Positions 18,511 to 28,700 of a stretch of DNA of 47,479 nucleotides are shown piece after piece; position 1 is the stretch's first letter, and each line of letters begins with the position of its first letter. The stretch lies in the NCBI GenBank assembly GCA_023443045.1, contig JAEZWK010000003.1:1-47479 (forward strand), written 5' to 3'. A model generated the notes under the pieces. That model searched no databases and was not told the origin of the DNA. It worked only from the letters and a program-made list of their open reading frames with translations. This DNA is from Bacillota bacterium (GTDB lineage Bacteria; Bacillota_A; Clostridia; Tissierellales; Peptoniphilaceae). The translations under genes were made by a program, and so were the position numbers.

Positions 18511-19017
18511 TCCTATAAAATCAATCGCGGTTGATAAAAGTTCACTTCCGGCCAATGACCAGTTATTTGCATCACTTTTATCTTTTATCTGTCTAACTTT
18601 TTGTTCAGTTAGCTCTTTTACACTGTCGGCTGTTCTATTATTTCTAGTTTCTTCAGCAAGCTCTTCTAGTATGCTTGGTGATAATTTTTCCAATACTTTT
18701 TTTACTTCATTAGTTTCTACACCAGACATTTTAGATATTTTTTCTACTACACTTTCTTTTTCGCCACCAAGTATGTGATTTAATATTTTAGATCCATCTT
18801 CTGTATCTGCATTTTGTATTCTTTCTAAAATATTTCCATCCGCTTTATTTTCGTGTCTTGCCAGTGTTTCTTTTAATGATTCTAGATTGTCAGTGTTTTC
18901 ATTTTTCTTCTTTAGAGCCATGAGTAGGATGGGTAATCCCACTGCAGCTATTTTAAGTAAATTATTATCTGAATTATTATCAGATTTTTTTTGTGCGAAT
19001 AAATCTATTAATCCCAT
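18496..19017 (-). CDS. DUF937 domain protein
   Basis: The 173-residue product has an N-terminal MGLIDLFAQKK, a hydrophobic stretch LLKIAAVGLPILLMALKKK (residues 20-38), and a helical body with the DUF937-type features ILNHILGG, VVEKISKMSGVE and LEKLSPSILEELA. It ends with a hydrophobic Gly-rich helix LLSTAIDFIGGLF. DUF937/YidB-like proteins are small helical proteins of unknown function. The start ATG overlaps the stop of the upstream 47-residue gene (TAATG), so translation is coupled. The first 11 residues are identical to those of that upstream protein. There is no signal peptide; the hydrophobic stretch may contact the membrane. Confidence 0.8.
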   Translation of the reverse strand: MGLIDLFAQKKSDNNSDNNLLKIAAVGLPILLMALKKKNENTDNLESLKETLARHENKADGNILERIQNADTEDGSKILNHILGGEKESVVEKISKMSGVETNEVKKVLEKLSPSILEELAEETRNNRTADSVKELTEQKVRQIKDKSDANNWSLAGSELLSTAIDFIGGLFN

Positions 19018-19160
19018 TATTTTTTCTTTTTAGTAGCCATCCAAACTAGTGGAGCTAAAAATAATAATTTTTTTAACACGCTACCTTTCTTCTTTGGGTT
19101 TAATCTTTCTTGCATTTCTCTTGTTCCTTTTTTTTGTGCAAATAAATCTATTAATCCCAT
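19017..19160 (-). CDS. 47-residue protein sharing N-terminus with DUF937
   Basis: This short gene begins with ATG at 19160 after a strong AAGGAGG site and ends with a TAA that overlaps the next ATG. It encodes MGLIDLFAQKK, then a basic linker (NPKKKGSVLKK), a hydrophobic helix LLFLAPLVWMAT and a KKKK tail. It copies the layout of the first 40 residues of the downstream DUF937 protein: same leader, hydrophobic segment, lysine cluster. It looks like a truncated paralogue or a membrane-associated partner. The coding call rests on the ribosome site, coupling and protein similarity. Confidence 0.75.
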   Translation of the reverse strand: MGLIDLFAQKKGTREMQERLNPKKKGSVLKKLLFLAPLVWMATKKKK

Positions 19161-19372
19161 TGTTGTTCCTCCTTAACTATTTTTTACCCTTTTTATTTTA
19201 ATTTAAACAATATAATATACCTGCAGTTGTGATTAAAATTTTGTGATTTTTGCTATTTTTTTTATTTTTTTGTAACATTATAAATTTCACTTACATTTTA
19301 CATAAATTGTATTTTTGATTTCACATTCATTTTTTAAAATTATATTAAAGTTTATGTAAAGGAGATTTTGTA
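19161..19372. promoter_or_regulatory. Divergent intergenic region before pstS
   Basis: This 212-base, very AT-rich spacer separates the divergent DUF937 unit and pst operon. On the + strand several TTACA/TTCACA-type hexamers lie at 19290-19325 (CTTACA, TTTACA, TTCACA), recalling the TTNACA half-sites bound by PhoP/PhoB-type regulators, but the spacing is not the regular 11 bases. A weak -10 (TATTAA, 19343-19348) follows TTCACA at 17 bases. An AAAGGAG site precedes the pstS ATG. Operator and promoter are suggestions only. Confidence 0.3.
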
Positions 19373-20173
19373 ATGAAAAAAATTTTTGTATTTATTGTTC
19401 TAATCGCTCTATCTATGAGCATACTTATGGGTTGCGCTAAGGAAAAAGAATCCGTCTCTACCGATGGTTCTACTTCTATGGAAAAATTGATAGGATCTTT
19501 AGGTGAAGCTTTTACTTCGAACGAAGGTATTAATTTCACTTATAATCCAACTGGTTCTGGTTCAGGGATAAAAGCAGTTTTAGAAGATCGCTGTGATATA
19601 GGTCTATCTTCTAGAACTCTAAAAGAAGATGAAAAAAATTCTGGCCTAAAAGAAACTGTTTTGGCATTAGATGGTATTGCAATAATTGTAAATAAGGAAA
19701 ATTCTCTAAAGAATATCAGTTTAGATGATCTGAAAAAAGTGTTTACCGGTGAGATTAAAAATTTTAAAGAAATTGGCGGATCTGATCATGATATCGTTCT
19801 TATAGGTCGTGAGGCGGGTTCCGGCACTCGTGATGGTTTTGAATCTATTACAGATACTAAGGAAAAAATAAATTATCGTCAAGAGCTAACTTCTACCGGT
19901 GATGTAATTAGTACAGTTTCTAAAAATCCTGCTGCCATTGGTTATGCTTCAGTTGCATCTATAAAGGATAATGTTTCGGTTTTAAGTGTAGATAATGTTT
20001 TACCTTCAGAAGAAAATATAAAAAATGGTAGTTATGTCGTTCAGCGTCCATTTGTTTTGGTAACTAAATCGGATAAAAAACTTTCAGATGCTGCTCAAAA
20101 ATTTTTCGATTATATAACTTCTAGTGCTGCAGATGAAATTATATCTTCTGCCGGAGTAGTGCCAGCTAATTAA
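19373..20173 (+). CDS. pstS: Phosphate ABC transporter substrate-binding lipoprotein
   Basis: The 266-residue product starts with a lipoprotein signal peptide ending LMGC (lipid-modified Cys21). It has the three phosphate-binding loops of PstS: DGSTSMEKL (residues 30-38), NPTGSGSGIKAV and GREAGSGTRDGF. It captures inorganic phosphate outside the membrane and hands it to PstC/PstA. The length is typical for Gram-positive PstS. It is first in an uninterrupted pstSCAB-phoU-phoBR run, probably induced by phosphate starvation through the PhoB/PhoR pair encoded at the end. Confidence 0.96.
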   Translation: MKKIFVFIVLIALSMSILMGCAKEKESVSTDGSTSMEKLIGSLGEAFTSNEGINFTYNPTGSGSGIKAVLEDRCDIGLSSRTLKEDEKNSGLKETVLALDGIAIIVNKENSLKNISLDDLKKVFTGEIKNFKEIGGSDHDIVLIGREAGSGTRDGFESITDTKEKINYRQELTSTGDVISTVSKNPAAIGYASVASIKDNVSVLSVDNVLPSEENIKNGSYVVQRPFVLVTKSDKKLSDAAQKFFDYITSSAADEIISSAGVVPAN

Positions 20174-20175
20174 TT

Positions 20176-21039
20176 ATGAATAACAAATTTTTAGAAAAAG
20201 TAATTCACGGATTATTTTTAGTGCTCGGTCTTATTACTGTAGGATTTGTACTTTTGATAAGTGTTTATCTTATAATTTCAGGTATTCCTGCAATTTCTAA
20301 AATCGGGTTAAAAGAATTTTTATTCGGTAAGGTGTGGGCCTCTACATCTAGTGATCCTAAATTTGGAATTTTACCTTTCATTCTCACGAGTGTTTATGGA
20401 ACTGCGGGTGCCATTTTTTTAGGGGTGCCCGTCGGATTTTTTTCTGCCATCTATATATCAAAAATTGCAAATAAAAAGATTAAATTTTTTCTTGAATCTG
20501 TCATAAGCATACTTTCTGGTATTCCTTCTGTTGTTTATGGTCTTGTGGGTATGCTTGTGCTAGTTCCCATGATTAGACAAATTTTTAATTTATCAGATGG
20601 TTCCGGGCTATTATCTGCAATAATTGTACTGGGAATTATGATTTTACCGTCAATTATAAAAATGTCTATCACCGCTCTAAATAGTGTGCCCAAGGAATAT
20701 GAGGATGCATCTTTAGCTTTGGGCGCAACTCCTATAGAGACTTATTTTAAAATTTCTGTACCAGCAGCTAAAAGTGGTATAGCAGCTTCTGTAGTTTTGG
20801 GAGTGGGGCGTGCGATAGGTGAAGCCATGGCAGTTATGATGGTTGCGGGTAATGCACCCAATATGCCAAATTCACTTTTTCAGAGCGTACGATTTTTGAC
20901 AACCGCAGTAGCTAGCGAAATGGCATATTCTGGTGGTCTACAAAGGCAAGCCCTCTTTTCCATTGCACTTGTATTATTTTTATTCATCATGCTTACCAAT
21001 GTAACTCTAAATTTCTTTTTAAAAAAAGCGAAGGATTAA
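20176..21039 (+). CDS. pstC: Phosphate ABC transporter permease PstC
   Basis: The 287-residue membrane protein has six spans and the MetI-type permease signatures: GIPSVVYGLVGMLVLVP, then EYEDASLALGATPIETYFKISVPAAKSGIAA (EAA loop) and GRAIGEAMAVMMVAGN. KVWASTSSDPKFGILPFI near the N-terminus is characteristic of PstC. It starts 2 bases after the pstS stop with no clear ribosome site, so translation probably depends on coupling. It pairs with PstA to form the channel. Confidence 0.95.
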   Translation: MNNKFLEKVIHGLFLVLGLITVGFVLLISVYLIISGIPAISKIGLKEFLFGKVWASTSSDPKFGILPFILTSVYGTAGAIFLGVPVGFFSAIYISKIANKKIKFFLESVISILSGIPSVVYGLVGMLVLVPMIRQIFNLSDGSGLLSAIIVLGIMILPSIIKMSITALNSVPKEYEDASLALGATPIETYFKISVPAAKSGIAASVVLGVGRAIGEAMAVMMVAGNAPNMPNSLFQSVRFLTTAVASEMAYSGGLQRQALFSIALVLFLFIMLTNVTLNFFLKKAKD

Positions 21040-21040
21040 A

Positions 21041-21895
21041 ATGTTAAATAAAAATTTATCTAGAAAAAGAAAAATATTTGAAATAATTATGAAAAGTCTA
21101 ATGTATATCTCCATACTTTTGGCTATATCACTTGTTTTATTTCTTGTAATATATATTTTTGTAAGCGGTGTACCTCATCTTTCGTGGGAACTAATTTTCA
21201 GCTCACCAAGTTATTTAAAAGAAAAGATAGGTATACTACCAGATATTGTAAATACTATAATTTTACTACTAACTACTCTAATAATCGTTTTACCTCTAGG
21301 AGTAGGGGCTGCAATTTATTTAAATGAATATGCAAAAAATAAAAGAGTGGTGCGGATAATAGAGTATGCAGCTGAAACATTGTCGGGAATACCATCCATA
21401 ATCTATGGGCTGGTAGGTATGTTAATTTTTTCAAACCATATTGGTACATCGCTTTTAGCGGGATCTCTAACACTGGTTATAATGAATCTGCCCACCATTA
21501 TGCGCACTACCCAAGAAAGTCTAAAGACAGTTCCCATTTCCTACAGAGACGGAGCATTTGGTCTAGGCGCAACAAAATTTCGTGTAATACGTACAGTTGT
21601 TTTCCCAAGTTGTATAGATGGAATTGTAAGTGGAATTATTTTATCTGCCGGAAGAATTTTAGGAGAATCTGCAGCACTTCTATTTACAGCAGGATTTGCT
21701 CACACACTTAATCATGGGCTAAACGCACTTTTCTCTCCCGGAGCATCACTAAGCGTTGCGCTATATGTATATGCAAAAGAACAGGGAGAATTTGGCGTAA
21801 GCTTTGCTATTGCTGCGATTTTGATGTTGTTAACCATTATTTTTAATCTTTTAGCAAATTATTTAGAAAAAAAATATAAAAGAGGAATCAAATGA
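21041..21895 (+). CDS. pstA: Phosphate ABC transporter permease PstA
   Basis: The 284-residue six-span permease has the PstA signatures [38 protein letters not shown] N-half, [17 protein letters not shown], the EAA loop [23 protein letters not shown] and [15 protein letters not shown]. It begins one base after the pstC stop and its TGA overlaps the pstB ATG. It forms the inner-membrane channel with PstC. Confidence 0.95.
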   Translation: MLNKNLSRKRKIFEIIMKSLMYISILLAISLVLFLVIYIFVSGVPHLSWELIFSSPSYLKEKIGILPDIVNTIILLLTTLIIVLPLGVGAAIYLNEYAKNKRVVRIIEYAAETLSGIPSIIYGLVGMLIFSNHIGTSLLAGSLTLVIMNLPTIMRTTQESLKTVPISYRDGAFGLGATKFRVIRTVVFPSCIDGIVSGIILSAGRILGESAALLFTAGFAHTLNHGLNALFSPGASLSVALYVYAKEQGEFGVSFAIAAILMLLTIIFNLLANYLEKKYKRGIK

Positions 21896-22644
21896 GTATT
21901 ATAACTAGTGAAAATATGTGCCTATGGTATGGCGAAAATCAGGCACTAAAAGATATTAACTTAAAGTTTGAAGAAAATACTATTACCGCTCTTATAGGAC
22001 CATCTGGTTGCGGTAAATCGACTTTTTTAAAAAGCCTAAATCGTATGAATGATTTTATAGATGGAGTAAAAATAAGCGGAAAAATATATTTTCGTAATAC
22101 AGATATATACTCCAAAAATATAGATGTAAATGATCTCAGAAAAAATATAGGAATGGTATTTCAAAAACCAAATCCCTTCCCGATGAGTATATATGATAAT
22201 ATTGCATATGGTCCTCGCACACATGGTATAAAGAAAAAAATAATGCTGGATGAGATTGTAGAAGAATCACTAAAAAACGCAGCCATTTGGGAGGAAGTAA
22301 AAGACAAGCTCAAAAAAAGTGCATTAGATCTCTCGGGTGGACAACAGCAACGCCTCTGTATAGCTCGCGCATTAGCTGTAAAACCTGAAGTACTTTTAAT
22401 GGATGAACCCACATCTGCGTTAGATCCCATCTCTACATCACGCATAGAAGAGCTGATACTTGCGCTAAAAGAAAAATTTACCATCATCATTGTCACACAT
22501 AATATGCAACAGGCGGTAAGAATTTCAGAAAACACAGCATTCTTTTTGCTGGGAGAGCTGGTAGAATTTGGACGTACTGATGAGATCTTTTCTACTCCAA
22601 AAGAAAAGCGCACAGAAGATTATATAACAGGAAGATTTGGATAA
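21892..22644 (+). CDS. pstB: Phosphate ABC transporter ATPase PstB
   Basis: The 250-residue ABC ATPase has Walker [10 protein letters not shown], the PstB-specific [10 protein letters not shown] directly after it, Q-loop [18 protein letters not shown], signature [15 protein letters not shown], Walker [14 protein letters not shown] and the H-loop VTHNMQQA. Length is standard. It energises phosphate uptake. It overlaps pstA (ATGA) and is followed by phoU. Confidence 0.97.
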   Translation: MSIITSENMCLWYGENQALKDINLKFEENTITALIGPSGCGKSTFLKSLNRMNDFIDGVKISGKIYFRNTDIYSKNIDVNDLRKNIGMVFQKPNPFPMSIYDNIAYGPRTHGIKKKIMLDEIVEESLKNAAIWEEVKDKLKKSALDLSGGQQQRLCIARALAVKPEVLLMDEPTSALDPISTSRIEELILALKEKFTIIIVTHNMQQAVRISENTAFFLLGELVEFGRTDEIFSTPKEKRTEDYITGRFG

Positions 22645-22654
22645 GGAGCATATT

Positions 22655-23305
22655 ATGAGAAATAGATTTGATGAACAACTTTTTTTACTCAAAAGAGAGC
22701 TGATAGAAATGGGATCAATGTGTGAAGAAGCAATTTTAAACGCTTCACATCTAGTAGATGGAGCAGATAAAAAACTAATAGAAGAGGTAAAAACAAACTC
22801 TCGCGCCATTGATCAAATAGAAAGAAATATAGAAAACCGCTGCATGAAATTATTATTACACGAACAACCCGTCGCAAGTGATCTAAGACTGATATCTGCA
22901 GCACTTAAAATGATAACTGATATGGAAAGAATCGGTGATCAGGCAGAGGATATAGCTGAGATAACCAAATACTTAAATGGAGAAAAAATCTCTGAAATAG
23001 AAATTTTAAAAGATATGGCAAAACAAACAATAAAAATGCTCAGTAAAAGTGTTGATGCATTTGTTAAAAGTGATATCTCGCTTGCAAAAACAGTTATAGA
23101 AGAAGACGATATCGTGGATAACTATTTTTCCAAAATAAAGTGTGGTATAATTAGCTTAATCTCAGAAAATAACTCAAATGGAGAGCTTGCATTAGATATG
23201 CTAATGATTGCCAAATACCTAGAGCGTATAGGTGATCATGCTACAAACATAGCTGAATGGGTGATTTATTCTATCACCGGCTCCCATGAAGGAGGTAAAA
23301 AATGA
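22655..23305 (+). CDS. phoU: PhoU phosphate-signalling regulator
   Basis: From the ATG at 22655, preceded by AAGGAG, the product has 216 residues and consists of two similar three-helix bundles, each with the PhoU metal-binding pattern: RLISAALKMITDMERIGDQAEDIAE in the first half and MLMIAKYLERIGDHATNIAEWV in the second. PhoU links the Pst transporter state to PhoR and limits uptake. A TTG at 22637 is in frame but lies before the ribosome site. The TGA overlaps the next gene's ATG. Confidence 0.95.
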   Translation: MRNRFDEQLFLLKRELIEMGSMCEEAILNASHLVDGADKKLIEEVKTNSRAIDQIERNIENRCMKLLLHEQPVASDLRLISAALKMITDMERIGDQAEDIAEITKYLNGEKISEIEILKDMAKQTIKMLSKSVDAFVKSDISLAKTVIEEDDIVDNYFSKIKCGIISLISENNSNGELALDMLMIAKYLERIGDHATNIAEWVIYSITGSHEGGKK

Positions 23306-23991
23306 TATGGTATGTTGAGGATGACTCAAACATTCGTGATATAGGAATGTATGCGCTTAACTCCCAAGGATTTGAAACGCTAGGATTTGAAGATGGAGCT
23401 TCTTTTCTTGATGCATTAAAAGAAAAAACTCCCGACCTTGTAATACTTGATGTCATGCTACCAGAAATGGACGGAGTGAGTATATTAAAAAAAATGAAAA
23501 ACTCTAAAAAATGGTGCAACATCCCAGTAATCATGGCAACAGCAAAATCACACGAATACGATCGTATAAAATCATTAGACCTAGGAGCAGATGATTATAT
23601 AGTAAAACCATTTAGTGTAATGGAAATGGTCTCACGCGTAAAAGCCGTTTTGCGCCGCACAAAACCTCAACAAGAAAATAAAATAATAAAAATGGGTGAA
23701 TTGGAATTAAACAAAAATTCTCGCATATTTTCTATAAATAACGAAAAAATTCCTCTCACCTACAAAGAATTCGAACTGCTAAATCTATTTATGTCGTATC
23801 CCGAAAACGTTTTTACCAGAGAACAACTGTTTTTTGAAGTATGGCAAACCGATTATATGGGAGATTCACGAACTTTAGACGCTCATATAAAATCATTACG
23901 CCACAAATTAAAAAATTATGGAAAAATGATAAAAACTGTAAGAAATGTGGGATATCGCTGGGAGATAAATGATGACGATCAAAATATTTAG
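23302..23991 (+). CDS. phoB: Phosphate response regulator, OmpR/PhoB type
   Basis: The 229-residue protein has an N-terminal receiver domain (EDD acidic pair near residue 6, phospho-acceptor Asp in LVILDVMLPEMDG at about 52, Thr/Ala in MATAKSH, Lys in VKPF). Its C-terminal winged helix contains LTYKEFELLNLFMSYPENVFTREQL and RTLDAHIKSLRHKL. This is the OmpR/PhoB class. It overlaps phoU by four bases and the kinase gene by 23. By position it regulates the pst operon; the equivalent in Bacillus is named phoP. Confidence 0.92.
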   Translation: MIWYVEDDSNIRDIGMYALNSQGFETLGFEDGASFLDALKEKTPDLVILDVMLPEMDGVSILKKMKNSKKWCNIPVIMATAKSHEYDRIKSLDLGADDYIVKPFSVMEMVSRVKAVLRRTKPQQENKIIKMGELELNKNSRIFSINNEKIPLTYKEFELLNLFMSYPENVFTREQLFFEVWQTDYMGDSRTLDAHIKSLRHKLKNYGKMIKTVRNVGYRWEINDDDQNI

Positions 23992-25633
23992 ATCTATAAT
24001 TGCTGTTGCACTTATTGTACTTCTAGCAAGCCTAATAATCATAGGTGGAGTGCTTTACCAATATTTTTCTGATATCCAAGAGACACAATTAAAAGAAGAG
24101 CTGATGCTTTTAGCTGCGGGAACAGAAGAATTGGGAATAGATTACTTAAAAAATCTTGAAAAAAATAAGTACAGAGTAACGTGGATATCTGAGTCAGGAA
24201 ATGTAATATATGATAACCAAGTTAAAAAAGAAAATTTAGACAACCACCTAAACCGCGAAGAAATAAAAGAAGCGCTACTTGCAGGAAGTGGTCACAGCAG
24301 CAGAAAATCAAAAACATTAGATACACATATAATATATGAATCTACAAAACTAAAAGACGGAAGTGTACTCAGAATCTCCACAACTAGATCCAGCATATTG
24401 TTCTTAATCCTACAAATGGCACAACCCATATCTATAATAATATTAATTGCAATCATATTATCGCTACTTCTAGCTAGAAGAATGTCAAAAAAAATAGTAG
24501 AACCACTGAACAGTCTTGACTTAGAAAAACCATCCGAAAACGACGCATATGAAGAGCTCTCCCCCCTACTCAATCATATAAAATCACAACAAAATAAAAT
24601 AAAATACCAACTAGAAGAATTAAGACGTAAAGAAGAAGAGTTTGATCAGATTACCAAAAACATGAAAGAGTCCCTCGTCCTGCTTGATGATAAAGAAAAA
24701 ATAATAAGTATAAATCCGGCAGCTATGAAATTATTTGACACAAACTCCAAATGTATAGGAGAAGATCTCCTCACCATCGAACGAAAAAGAAATCTACAAG
24801 AAGCTATATTAAAAGCGAAAGAAAATGGCCACTCATCATTTATTGACGAAAGAAATAAAAGAAAATATCAATTCGATTTAACAAAGATCACTTCAGATAA
24901 AAATTATGGAATGGTGATTCTAGCGTTTGATATAACAGATGAACTGGATAGAGAAAAAATGCGCCGTGAGTTCAGTGCAAATGTAAGCCACGAACTAAAA
25001 ACTCCGCTGCAATCTATAATCGGATCTGCAGAACTCTTGAAAAACAAATTAGTAAAACCGGATGATGTACCCAAATTTATCGAAAAAATATATAAAGAAT
25101 CCAACTATCTAGTAGAACTAATAAATGATATAATCTTCATTTCAAAGCTAGATGAAAACACCGAAATAAAAAAAGAAAATGTATCACTAAAAACTCTATC
25201 ATACAAAGTAGTAGAAACACTCTCAGACTTTGCGGATGAAAAAAATATAAAAATCACCGTAGAAGGAGATGATGGAATTCTATTTGGCTCAAGACATTTA
25301 CTCCATGAAATGATATACAATCTATGTGACAACGCAATAAAATACAATAAAATAAATGGACTTGTAAAAATCTTAATCACAGACGAAAGCGATAAAATAA
25401 AATTTAGTATACAAGATACCGGAATAGGTATACCAAAAGAAGAACAAAACAAAATATTTGAACGATTTTACAGAGTCGATAAAAGCCACTCCAAAAAATC
25501 AGGTGGCACAGGACTCGGATTATCAATTGTAAAACACGCTTACCTTTACCACGAAGGAAAAATCCACCTAGAAAGTGAAATAAATAAAGGAAGTAAGATA
25601 ACAATATCATTTACTAAAAAACGCCCCTCTTAA
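23969..25633 (+). CDS. phoR: Phosphate sensor histidine kinase
   Basis: The 554-residue kinase has TM1 at about 8-30, a short extracytoplasmic domain of about 110 residues and TM2 near 145-168. A linker follows, then a PAS domain (about 225-320, with SLVLLDDKEKIISINPAA), HisKA with FSANVSHELKTPLQSI carrying the phospho-His, and HATPase with NLCDNAIKYNK, DTGIGIPKEEQ and GGTGLGLSIVKHA. This is the PhoR layout. The start overlaps phoB by 23 bases; two adjacent ATGs (23969, 23972) are both possible after a GGGAG site. Its last codons form the left arm of a terminator. Confidence 0.92.
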   Translation: MMTIKIFRSIIAVALIVLLASLIIIGGVLYQYFSDIQETQLKEELMLLAAGTEELGIDYLKNLEKNKYRVTWISESGNVIYDNQVKKENLDNHLNREEIKEALLAGSGHSSRKSKTLDTHIIYESTKLKDGSVLRISTTRSSILFLILQMAQPISIIILIAIILSLLLARRMSKKIVEPLNSLDLEKPSENDAYEELSPLLNHIKSQQNKIKYQLEELRRKEEEFDQITKNMKESLVLLDDKEKIISINPAAMKLFDTNSKCIGEDLLTIERKRNLQEAILKAKENGHSSFIDERNKRKYQFDLTKITSDKNYGMVILAFDITDELDREKMRREFSANVSHELKTPLQSIIGSAELLKNKLVKPDDVPKFIEKIYKESNYLVELINDIIFISKLDENTEIKKENVSLKTLSYKVVETLSDFADEKNIKITVEGDDGILFGSRHLLHEMIYNLCDNAIKYNKINGLVKILITDESDKIKFSIQDTGIGIPKEEQNKIFERFYRVDKSHSKKSGGTGLGLSIVKHAYLYHEGKIHLESEINKGSKITISFTKKRPS

Positions 25634-25645
25634 CGGGGGTTTTTG
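25616..25645 (+). terminator. Terminator of the pst-pho operon
   Basis: AAAAAC-CCCC pairs with GGGG-GTTTTT (one bulged G) around a TCTTAAC loop that contains the phoR stop codon; the T-run is part of the right arm. Confidence 0.7.
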
Positions 25646-25684
25646 CATTAGGAAACAATATTCTATAATTATTTTTAGTCATTT

Positions 25685-25716
25685 AAAAAGGCCGTGGATT
25701 ACCACAGCCTTTTTTT
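25685..25716. terminator. Bidirectional terminator, pst-pho / proteinase 1
   Basis: AAAGGC-GTGG pairs with CCAC-GCCTTT around ATTA, with A-runs on the left and T-runs on the right, so it can end transcripts from both sides. It lies just after the proteinase 1 stop codon on the - strand. Confidence 0.8.
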
Positions 25717-25719
25717 GAT

Positions 25720-28700
25720 TTATTTGCTTAGTTCTAGCACTCTTTGTGTGATTACATATAGTGTGTGTGCTAGTTCTTTTCTTGTTACTCCCTCTTTTGG
25801 TGAGTAGTTGTTTACGTCACGACCAGTTACGATTCCTTTTTCATCCATTTCTTTTACTGATGCTTTTGCCCAGTCTGAAATTTGGTTTTCGTCTGCATAT
25901 GTGAATGCTTTTTTAATTTCAAATGGTATGTCTTTTATGAATCTTGCCATTATTACGGCTAGTTCTTCTCTTGTTAGTTCTTTGTTTGGCATTGCTTCGT
26001 TTTTATCATTTCCTTGGATGATGTTTTTTGCACTTGCCCACATTATACTTTCGTAATACCAGTCGGATGTTTTTACGTCTACATAGTTTTTGCTAAAGTC
26101 TTTTGTTTTGTCTTTACTTATTCTGTAGAGTGTTTCTACTAGCATTGCTCTAGTTACTTTTTCGTCTGGGTTAAAGTTTCCTAAGTCATCTCCTTTTAGG
26201 ATTCCTCTTTGTGCTAGGTCTAGTATTTCTTCTTTGTTTTCTACATTTTCTGTGTCTTTGAATGTGATATTAATATTTCTTTCTGATACTAGGATTCCAT
26301 AATCTTTTTTATCTTCTTGTTTTGGCTCTTCTTTATTTTCTTTATTTTCTTTTGGTTCTTGTGGTTTTACTACCACTTGGTCGTTTTCCCATTCTATTGG
26401 TCTATCTTCTATTGTGTCTTCTGGCCAATAAGGTCTTATAATATACTCTTTATTATTTAGAAGTTCGATCAACTCTTTTATTTTCTTTTCAGTTTCTTCT
26501 GGAGTTTGATTATCACCAGCTAAATAATCCTTATCAGCATTTACAACTTTTTCTAAAAGAGCTTTGTATTCAGAGGTTAGATCTTCATCTTTTAGAACTT
26601 CTTCAGCAATTTTTACTAATTCTTCTAAAGCATTATCTTCAGTTACATATTCAAACACTATATCATCAGTTGGTAATGTAACTTGTTTTTCTTCTGTAAC
26701 AACTCTATATCCTTTAGTAACATTTTTAGGATAAATGGTTAATTCCATTCCTTCTGGGAATTCATTTTCTTTGAAGGTAATTTCTTTTCCATCTACAACA
26801 GCTTTTGCCTCATATGTTACACCAAAGTATGGTAATGTATCATCTTTTTCTTTTGAGACATCCTTACCATTTACCATATTTACTATATTGTATCTAGCTT
26901 TTTTATAGAAGTTTACATCTACAGAGTTTGTACCCTCTTTTATTTCAACATCTTTGGATCTAGGAACTGCAATATAACCATTAGGAACTTCATCAACAGT
27001 TAAAACATATTTTCCAGCATTTAGATTTATAAATTTCGGTCTGCTAGAATTATATCTATTTATTACTCTTCCAAGCTCATCAACTTCTTCTAAAATATAA
27101 GTAGCGCCTAAATCTTTTACATTTTCATTTATCTCTAAAAATGTATCAGTTTTTTCGATAGCTGGAGTACGTTTAATTAGTTCGATTTCTAAATACTCAT
27201 ACGCTTCTTGTATCATCAAATTATCAGGTTGTTCCTGAGTTTTATCTCCCTTATTTCCTCTTGAAGAATATAAAACATAATCATAATTTTCTGGAAGATT
27301 GGTTGTTACTTCGTATCTGCCTCTAGGCACAGAAATTCTTGTAATATTATTTTCTGGCATATTAAATTCAGTAACAAATTTTTCTTTTGTCTTTTTATTT
27401 GTAAGTGTAACTTCTATTTTGTCTTTGTATGAATAAGAAGGTTCCCCTGTTATTCCAACTTCCAATTCAGCTGGATGTTTTGTTTCGTCTTCAATATTAA
27501 ACCATCTGATTTCTACTTCAGGATTTAAATTATCCTCAGTAATATTTACTTGGTATCTAGTTCTTTCGGGTCTAAATCCTCCCAAAGTTTTTGGTATTAT
27601 TGTATAGCTTCCTACAGGCAACTGTTGTAAATTAGTTACCGGCTCAGATGCTTCATTATATACATCATACTCTAAATGAGGTGGATTATCTCTATATTCT
27701 TGTTTTAAGAATTCATGTTTTATGGTTATTGATCCTCTTACATCTGATTTAGGAAGAATTTCAACAATCGCTTCGTTTGAAAGTGGTCTGAATGCATTAG
27801 GGAGAATAGTTCTGGTTGGAGAATTATATACAATAGTCATATATCTTGTAGTATCATGATTGTTAAAGTTCACATAATAACTTCCATTAGGTACATCAAC
27901 TTTTAATGACATATATTTTATTCCATTAGGTAGTTTACCCTCTCTAACAATTTCAGCTTCTTGTGGTGTTAACCTTAATTCTGTATCCATTTCATAGATA
28001 TCAAAATAGCGAGAATTTGCATTGTTCAAGAATTTTTTTCTGAACATTTCACTTCCGCGTTCTGTAATATCAGCGGGGTCTATATAATCAGTTAGTTCCA
28101 CATCTTTACTTGCAATTGTAATATATACTGATGCTAATGATTCAGGTGCATATTTAATTGTAACTTCTGTATCAGTTTGTTTACCCAAAATTACAAAAGG
28201 TCTATCTTGAATCACATCAGTAATTTGTCTATTTGTACCATTATCTATCGCATAAATAATATATACACCTTCTGGTAATTTAGTTTTAAATATGTTGTTG
28301 TGATAATATCTATATCTTGGAATATCATATACTCTTTCAAGAACTGGTGCGCCATCTTCCTCAAAAACTATATTACCGTCTTCTACTTTTACTTTTGCAG
28401 CTTTTATTTCTACACGAGCTGAACTAGGATAACTATCCAAATTCATAAAGTTGACAATAAGTTGTGAAAAATCATTTGTATCTAATTTTTTATATGTTAC
28501 TGTAATTTCTTTTTTAGGCTTTGCTGCTGTAAGCTCTACTTCTTTCGGATTAAATGTGATCTCGTAATCAGGATAATCTGCCTTATATTTAAGAGTATAT
28601 TTCCCTAAAGGTAAATTATTTAAATCACTAAATATACGTGCGTCCCCATCAATTACTATTGGATCTTCAGCAATTACTGTGCCTTCTCCGTCCATTACTT

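Noticed and set aside
22161..22613. 150-codon - strand frame inside pstB
   Set aside because: It is antisense to an unmistakable pstB with no start signal; a shadow of biased codons.
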